Shown here: in pieces, positions 1-9,000 of the stretch
Position numbering within the stretch: position 1 is the first letter of the stretch
How the letters are laid out: each line of letters opens with the position of its first letter
Assembly (NCBI GenBank): GCA_947447815.1
Contig: CANFLJ010000016.1
Span: forward strand, 1 to 13,253
Source of the DNA: Chitinophagaceae bacterium
GTDB taxonomy: Bacteria > Bacteroidota > Bacteroidia > Chitinophagales > Chitinophagaceae
Reading direction: 5' to 3'
DNA: 13,253 nt
The notes under the pieces: generated by a model
Database searches by the model: none
What the model saw: only the letters and a program-made list of their open reading frames with translations
What the model was told of the DNA's origin: nothing
Program-made: the position numbers and the translations under genes

Positions 1-3000
1 CAATACAGTATTACTGGAATGGGTGGTGATGGTCAGATTATTTGGCGTTTCATGATCATCTATACTGAAAGATGTAGTTGATGCAGTTTCTACTAAAGTA
101 TACTGTGCATCAATGGACGTAATAGATGGTGCAGTGTTCGCAGCAATTAATTGAGAGGTAGAAGCTGAACAACCATGACCATCTGTAACTATCACATTCG
201 CAGTGTATGCACTTACGGTAGTAAAGGTATTTGTTGCTGCATGTGGAGCTAAACCTGCATCCCATACATAGGAAGTTCCTCCTCCTGCTGTATAAGAAAT
301 AGTACTTCCATGACCACAACCATATGTAGGTCCGGTCATCGTAGGAGTAGGTAATGTGTCAATTGTGATTACAGCTGTTCCAGATGCAGTATTGGTAGTA
401 TTGGTAGAACTTGCATCCTGAACACTTACCAGTGCATAAGTAAATATTCCCGTTGTAGAGGTTGGGGCTGTTACAGTAGCTACATTACCAGTAGATGTTA
501 CAGTTTGTGCTGCACCACCATTGATAGTATAAGTAAATGTATATGGAGCAGTTGCATTACTGCCTGTAAATGTTACAGTAGGTGCAGTTGCATTGTTACA
601 TGCTGCCGTAGTACCTGTAATATTGGCTAATGGTAACGGATTAACTGTAACCGTAAACGAGCAACTAGCTGTGTTATTAGATGCATCAGTTACTACATGT
701 GTAACTGTAGTTGTTCCTACAGGGAAATGATATCCACTTGCAAATCCTGCAGTTCTTACTGTGTTTGCTCCTGAACAATTATCCGTTCCTACAGGTGCAG
801 TATAGGTTACATCGGCTCCGGTTAAATCGGTTGCTACTACCAGTATATCAGCTGGGCAGGAAATTACAGGAACTGTATTATCTATTATCCTTACCGTAAA
901 CGTACAACTTGCAGTTCCTACTGCATTACTTGCAGTAACTGTAACAGTAGTAGTACCTACTGTAAAGAAGCTACCTGAAGCAATAGAGTAAGAAACAGTA
1001 GGCGCAGGATATCCAGTAGTAGAAAGTGAACCATAGGTTACATTGTTACCACAAACACCGGTAGCATTATTTACTGTTATATTGGAAGGACAAGTAATAG
1101 TAGGTGCTACACCTAACACTGTTACTGTAAAGGAACAACTGGTAGCATTACCAGATGCATCGGTAACAGTATGCGTAACTGTATTAACCCCAATAGGGAA
1201 AGTAGAACCGCTTGCCAAACCTGCAGTTCTGCTGGTAGAAGAACCAGAACAGTTATCACTTCCTACTGGTGCAGTATAAGTAGCAACTGCTCCAGCAGCA
1301 CTCGTAGCAATTAAGGAGATATTAGAAGGACAACTAATGCTTGGTGCAATATTATCCGTTACTGTAATAGTTTGATTACAGGTAGAAGAATTTCCAGAAG
1401 CATCAGTAGCAGTCCAGGTAATAATTGTATTTCCTTTTGGATAATCTGCTGTTAAAGCTAAGCCATCATTTCTTACTCCGGCTATAGAAGCTACAGAACA
1501 ATTATCCGTAGCAGAAGCATTGGTGATAGTAATAGTAGCACCACATTTACCAGCACCTGTATTAGCATTGATAGTAGCAGGACAAGATATGATTGGAGCG
1601 ATATTATCCAAAACAGTTATAGTAGAAGAAGCACTTGCTGAATTACCATTTACGTCGGTAACGGTAAGTGAAGTAGTAACCGGACCATTTCCTCCATTTC
1701 TGGTTGTCCAGTTACTTCCTGTAGGATTTTGCAGCGTTGCTGTATTACCACCTATTACATCATTTATAGTAGTTCCAGTATTCTCATTAAATGGATAGTA
1801 AGCAACTATACCAGACTGGTTAGTACCTGCACGATCAGCTGCAATCTCAGAAGCACTTAATACTCTGTTGTATATTTTTATCTCATCAATACTTCCTGTG
1901 AACTCCCCTCTAAAATTAGATCCATTATTGGTTGTCTCATGGCCAATAAAGAGTTTACTAACTGCAGTATTTAAACCACCACTCAGTGAGAATGATTCAG
2001 CAGTATTATCTCTATACATTGTATAATTATTATTACCATCATAGGTAATTGCCAGATAAGTCCATTGATTGGTAGTAACTGGTAATGTGGAAGAAACACG
2101 ATCCCTACAACCACCCCAGAAATATGGATTAGAACCACTCATACCAATACCAAACATCAAACCAGTACAATCCCCAGTTCCATAATGTACCATAGTACTT
2201 CCACTAGAGGCCGTAGTTTTAACCCATAATGAAAGGGTTCTGGCACTATTTCCAAATGGCAAATTAGAAGCAGTTGAATTGGTTGTTACACCATCCGAAG
2301 TAGCATTAAAAGAAAGTGCCGAACTATTTGAATTTAAATCAGAACAACTAAAGGTCGATTTACTTAAACTCATAGAAGCTATACCACAATTATCAGTACT
2401 TCCATTATCTACTTGCGAAGCTGTTAAAGTAGCACTACCCGCGGCATCTAAATAAACGGTTACTGGTTTAGTAACTACAGTAGGTGCTGTAACATCCTGT
2501 ATTGTAATTGTAATAGAATTTGAGGTAGTTGAACAATTGTTACTATTAGTCACTACAACTGTATATACACCAGTAGTGGTAGCTCCATAGGTAGCAGCAG
2601 TTGCTCCTGATATGTTTACTCCACCCTTTTGCCATTGATAGGTCAATCCAGTTCCTGTATTTGATGATAATGTAATGGTATTACCAGGACAGGTAGCTGT
2701 AGAACCTGATGTAATGGTGGCAGTTGGTAATGCATCAATAATGATCGTTGCAGTACCAGTTTGACTTTGATAACAGGTAGTTGAACTTGCATCTCTTACT
2801 CCTACCAGATTATAGACAAATGTACCTACAGTGCCAGTTGGAGCATTAACAGTAGCTGTATTACCAGAAGATACTACAGTTACATTCGATCCTCCATTAA
2901 TATTATAGGTAAAGGTATATGGTGCAGTACCCGCAGCACCTGTAAAGGTTACCGTTGGTGCTGTAGCATTCTTACAAACTTCATTATTACCACTGATAGA

Positions 3001-6000
3001 GGCTGTAGGTAATGGATTAACCGTAATGGTAGCTGTACCACTTTGTGTTTGAGCACAGGTGGTAGAACTTGATTCCAGAACACTTACCAAAGAATATACA
3101 TAAGAACCTGCAATATTAGTTGGCGCAGAAACAGTAACTGAATTACCAGAAGTTGTTGAAATTGTTTGACTGGCACCTCCATTCAATGTATAAGTAAAAG
3201 TATATGGTGCAGTACCCGCAGCTCCAGTAAAGGTTACATTTGGTGCTGTAGAATTTAAACATACTGCGGTAGTCGTTCCTATTGATGCTGTAGGTAAAGA
3301 ATGAACAGTAGTAGTAATGCTATTAGAAGTTAATGCACCTCCTACCCCATTTAAAGAATTATAGTTTGCAAGTACTTCAGCAGCAGTAAGCGCTCTGTTG
3401 TATGTTTGGAAACTGGATATAGCACCATTCCAAGAATAATCTCCACCATTACCTGCGCCGCCAATAAACAAATTGCTGCTGGATGAATAATGATAAGGAG
3501 CAGCTCCTTTATACACACCATCAAAATATAGTTTTGCATTATTTGCTGATGCATCAACTACAATTGTATAGTTATGCCAGTTAGCGTCTAATATAGAAGT
3601 AGAAACACCAAATGAAGAGTTAGGTCCATCCCAGATATTCCAAGAAATAACGTTTGAATTGAAAAACACATCAGGTCCTGATCCATTATTACCAGAATTA
3701 AATAACATATTTGAACTAGGATTGCTAATACTAGTTTTAGCCCATACATTATAAGTCATTGATGCACTTTTTGTTAAAGGAGCACTGATGAAAGTATTAA
3801 TTATATTAAAATAAGAAAACCCATTTGAAGTAGCAAATGTTGCAGAATTTAAAGTACCATTATTATTGTTACCACTTATATCAAGCCATGTGGTACCAGA
3901 ACCTGGATAACTGGCTGTTTTGTTAGCATCTAAATATTGTATTAACCCAGACGAAGAACCACTGCCCCCCGACACACCTGCAATAGACATGTTCACAGCA
4001 ATCACATCATTATTAGTTAATGTAGTAGTTGTATAAGTAGCACTTGTAGCCCCCGAAATTGCGTTGCCATTTTTAGTCCATTGATAGGTAGGATTTGTAG
4101 CATTTACAGGAGTAGCAGTAAATGTAACAGAGGTTCCAGCACAGATAGTATTTGCATTGGCGTTAGACGTGATACTAACTGATGCTACAGTTATTGAACC
4201 AGTTGCGGTAACAGTACCACAACCTCCAGTTAAGGTAACCGTGTAATTATAAACACCTGTTACTGTAGGTGTACCACTAATGGTTACTGTATTGCCCGAC
4301 CAAGCACCCGATACTCCATTAGGTAATCCACTAAATGAAGCGCCCGTTGCATTAGCTGTTGTATAGGTAATATTGGTAATTGCTGAATTTAAATAAACAG
4401 TCTGCGTTGTAGTTGCAGCTGCTGAACTAAGTGTAATAGTATTAGTAGGATTTAATGTAACCGTTGTATTTGCAGAAGTAGCAGAACATCCATTAGCATC
4501 TGTTACTGTTACAGAATAACTTCCTCCAGAGGATACCACCACAGACTGAGCGGTAGCGCTTGCTGCACTTGCACTCCAAAAATAACTTACACCTGTGCTA
4601 GCCGTTAAAGTAACAGAACCTCCCGGACAAAATGCTGTAGCACTACCAGCAGCAATAGTAGCTGTAGGTAAAGGGTTTACATTTATAATTTGAGTTGTTT
4701 GTGCAGAACAACCTGCTGCATTTGTTCCAGTTACAGTATAATTAGTAGTTGTAGTAGGAGCAACTATAATTGCAGCAGTTGTAGGGCTAACATTAAATAT
4801 ACCATAATATGAACCTGTGCTATTCTCAATAGTTTGTCTATCAGTAGTTGATAAAACAGAACTATAAATTATCAAATCAGTAACATAGGCTGTAGAATAT
4901 TCAGTAGAACAACATCCTAATGGACCTATAGCGATACCATTTGGACCTGTAGTACCTCCACCATTAGAAAACAACTGTGTACCATTCTGATAAATAGTAG
5001 AAACTGAACCAGTTCCTGTACCGGTATAAACATAAGGATTATTATCTGCAGCATTTCCACCTGCAGTTGAAACCCAACCATTAAAATGAGCCTGACCTTT
5101 GTTGCCACCCCACCAACCTAATAACCAATTGGTGCTATAGTCTGTAAGTACTCTTCCTCTACTTGTTGTACCAAGTTGTTCTGCACCATATATAACAGTA
5201 AATGGAGCAGTAAAGTTAGTTGTATTATAAAGTGTCTTTGAAGGAGTAATGGAAATTACAGGTTTACTATTTAATCCATTAAGAAGCAATAAAGGTTGGT
5301 TAGCAGTATTTGTCTGTGTTACATTACGTCCATTTCCAGATTGGTCATAAATTGTTGTTATATAACCTGAAGCTGATCCAAGGAAAGTATTTATTGATGT
5401 TACATCTAAATCAGTACCCGAAAATCCAAAGTCTTGTTGAACATTATCAGTAGATCTTCTTAATCTAACAGCATACCCGTTGTAAGAAGACTTTAATTTT
5501 CTTAATCCAACAGCTAAAGCAGGAGTACCAGAAACATTGTCTAAAGGAATAGTATTACCAACCGAATTCCACAAATAAGTATTTGCCCCACTTGCTGTAA
5601 GTGTTAAGGAAGTTCCACTACAATTTGTAGTAGCTCCCGAAGGAGTTATTGTTAATGAAGGCAAAGCATTTATAGTAACAACAGTTGCGGAAGAAGTTGC
5701 TGAACAATTGTTTGCACCTGTTACCGTAACAGTATAAGATGCACCTGTGGAAACTGAAATAGATTGTGAAGTAGCACCTGTACTCCATAAATAACTTGTA
5801 CCAGCACTTGCAGTAAGGGTAACAGAACCTCCACTACAGAATGTAGTGGATCCTCCAGCAGCAATAGTAGCTGTAGGTAATGTATTAACGGTAACTAAAG
5901 TAGATGCAGAAGTAGCAGAACAGCCGCTAGCATTGGTAACCGTTACTGAATAATTACCACCTGAAGAGACAGTGATTGCCTGAGTAGTTGCACCATTGCT

Positions 6001-9000
6001 CCACAAGTAACTAGAACCTGCGCTGGCAGTTAAGGTAACAGAACCTCCCGGACAAAATGCAGTAGCACTACCAGCAGAAATTGTAGCTATTGGTAAAGTA
6101 TTAACGGTAACTAAAGTAGATGCCGAAGTAGCAGAACAACCACTTGCATTGGTAACCGTTACTGAATAATTACCACCTGTAGACACAGTGATAGATTGAG
6201 TAGTTGCACCATTATTCCATAAGTAACTTGAGCCTGCGCTTGCGGTTAAATTAACGGAACCTCCTGTACAGAAACTAGTAGCACTTCCTGCAGAAATAGT
6301 TGCTGTAGGCAATGCATTTACCGTAATGTTAGTGTTTACTACAGTTGAACAATTATTTGCATTTGTTACTGTGTAATGAATTGTAGTTGAACCTGCAGCA
6401 ACGCCAGTAACCAGTCCATTATTATCCACCGAAGCGGTAGCAGCAGCGTCAGTAGACCATACACCACCACTGGTAGTGTTGCTTAATTGTAATGTACTTC
6501 CTATACATACATTTCCTAATGCAAAAGCTGAATTTGAAGCACCTGCAACCCAGTTTGAAGTAGCCCCAGATAGGGTGAAATAATTAAGCGCACCATTAAA
6601 ATGATTTGAGGTAATATCACTTGCTGTATTAATGCCACTGTTATTGTTGCCAGCTGACCCTTGATTAAATTGATAGTATGTTACTAGACCAGTTTCATTG
6701 CCAACTAACTGAGTATTCATGCTATTTTGAATCTGAGAAGCAGTTCTAGCTGTATTCCATATACGAGCTTCATCAATATTGCCTCCAAAATTTTGTCCTC
6801 CAGTCTGAAAACCAGAACCTATTGAAAGATTTACGGTCTGACTATTAATAGAGTATGTAAAATTCTTAACCTGCACTCCGTCTAAGTATATATAGCTACC
6901 ATTTGTTACCCCATTCTGGAAAGTGAGTGCAACGTGATGCCAATGATTATCAGCTACATTTATTCCAGTTGAGTTATTCCCTGTATTCCAGTCATAGGAA
7001 CACAATACATTATCATATAGAAATAAACTATAAGCAAGTTGTTTAACAATTATACCTCTAAAGCCGCTTCCAGCTCCTGAAGTTTTTATCCAGGCTTCTA
7101 TTGTACCCGTATTTAAGTTTAAGCTGGAACTAGAACCAACAGAAATATAATCATCAGAACCATCAAAGTTCAACCCATTTCCAAACATTCCAGGTTGAGA
7201 ACTACCAGCTACAACAGGAAGTGTATTAACTGTAACATTAGCAGAAGTAGTAGCTGAACAACCACCATTGGTAGCAGTTACAGTATAAGAACCAGAACTG
7301 GCAAATGTATTACTTGCCGAAGATGGAGTAGACCCTCCAGACCATGAATAAGTTGTACCACCTGTTGCAGTTAAAGATACAGAACTACAACCTGTAGTAG
7401 TTCCAACTATTGAAAGCGATGGTGCATCATAAACAGTTACAGCCAATGTACTGGCAGCACTCGTTCCACAACCACTAGTTGCAGTAACAGATATATAGCC
7501 GTTCTGACCGTTTGTTCCTGGATCTACCGTAATAGATGTAGTCCCTTGTCCGCCGGTGATTGTCCAGCCTGATGGTACAGACCATGTATAAGTTGATGCA
7601 TTCGTAACTGCACTTATGCTATAGGTTTGATTGGTAACACCAGAACATAATCCCGCTGTGCCAGCAATCGTACCTGGAGTAGCTGGAGTACCTGCACTCA
7701 CATAAATTGTAATGCTGGCACAACTGCCATTGCTGATACAAGCTCCTTCCCCTCTTACATAATAAGTGGTAGTAGTGGCAGGAGAAACGGTAATAGAAGT
7801 ACCCGTTCCTACACTGGTACCACCGCATGACCCAGTGTACCATTGCCAGTTATTTGCACTATTTAAAGCCCCTGAAGCTATACTGATTGTAGTTGATTGT
7901 GTGCCACAATTAGAAGAAGAAGTTGTTTGTAAAGTAGGGGTAGTTGGTGCTGTAGTAGCAAAAGCAGAACAACTGCTACCAGTAGTTACTCCTCCAGTTG
8001 CTATCCAGTTGGAAGTAGATCCAGTTAAAGAAAAATTATTCAATGTACCGGTAAATCCATTACCAGTTGCATCAGTAAGCGTATTAATCCCTGTATTGGA
8101 AATACCAGCACTTCCTTGATTAAAATGATATAAAGCTACTAGACCAGTTTGTCCTGATCCACTCAATTCACAACTCATATTGTTCTGAATTTCGGCCTGA
8201 CATAAAGAACGATTCCATACACGAACTTCATCCAATGCTCCATTTAAATATCCATACTGACCAGTTTGATTAGAGTTATTAAATGTACCAATAGTAAAAG
8301 ATCCTCCAGTAGTATTTACAATAGTATTCAGGTTGCCAGTAGGTGTTGTCCCTACCAACGTACCATTTATATATCCACTTACTATACTTCCATCATAAGT
8401 GTAGGCTACATGAGCCCAACTACCTACGGGAACAGTAACGCTACTATTCACATTGTTTAAGGTATAATCAAACCATGCTCCCCAGAAGAATAATGTACCA
8501 TCAGCATTTACCACCATTCCAAAGTTTGTATTAGGGCTTGCACCTTCAGAATGCCCTCCAAGTGGAGTGGTTGCTGCTGCAGCACGATACACCATAAACT
8601 CATAAGTTCTGGAAGAATGCCCGGTAGGATAAGTTCCACCAGGTAGTACATTTATAAAATTATTGCTACCATTAAAGTTTAATGCTGCACCAGCAAGAGG
8701 TGCATTAACGGTTAATGATGCAGTTGTGCTACCACTGATATAATTTCCATTGGCAGCTTGTGTAGCAGTAATAGTAGAAGTACCTGAACCTACAATGGTT
8801 ACAGTGCTGCCAATAATGGTAGCCACACTGGTATTGCTGCTGCTATAACTAAATGCACCCGCACTATTCGAACTTGGTGCAGTTAAAGTAAATGGAGCAT
8901 TTCCATATGTTTGGGTTGGAACTGTAAAACTTCCAATAGAAGGAGCAATAGCATTAACGGTTAAAGTAGCAGTTGTGCTACCGCTGCTGTAAGTCCCATT

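Noticed and set aside
110..319. 69-aa minus-strand open frame
   Set aside because: Out-of-frame shadow inside the giant gene, with an unnatural Cys/Tyr/Ser composition.
1520..1798. 92-aa plus-strand open frame
   Set aside because: Antisense shadow of the HYR1 / LamG4 region of the giant gene.
4447..6306. Regular repeat spacing that might suggest a CRISPR array
   Set aside because: The units are 216 nt, in frame, and encode Ig/PKD modules. There are no short repeats with unique spacers.
7766..8119. 117-aa plus-strand open frame
   Set aside because: It lies wholly antisense to the giant gene. Its Val/Pro-rich, low-complexity composition is what the Thr/Gly-rich minus-strand codons produce in reverse. 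No start signal or family motif.
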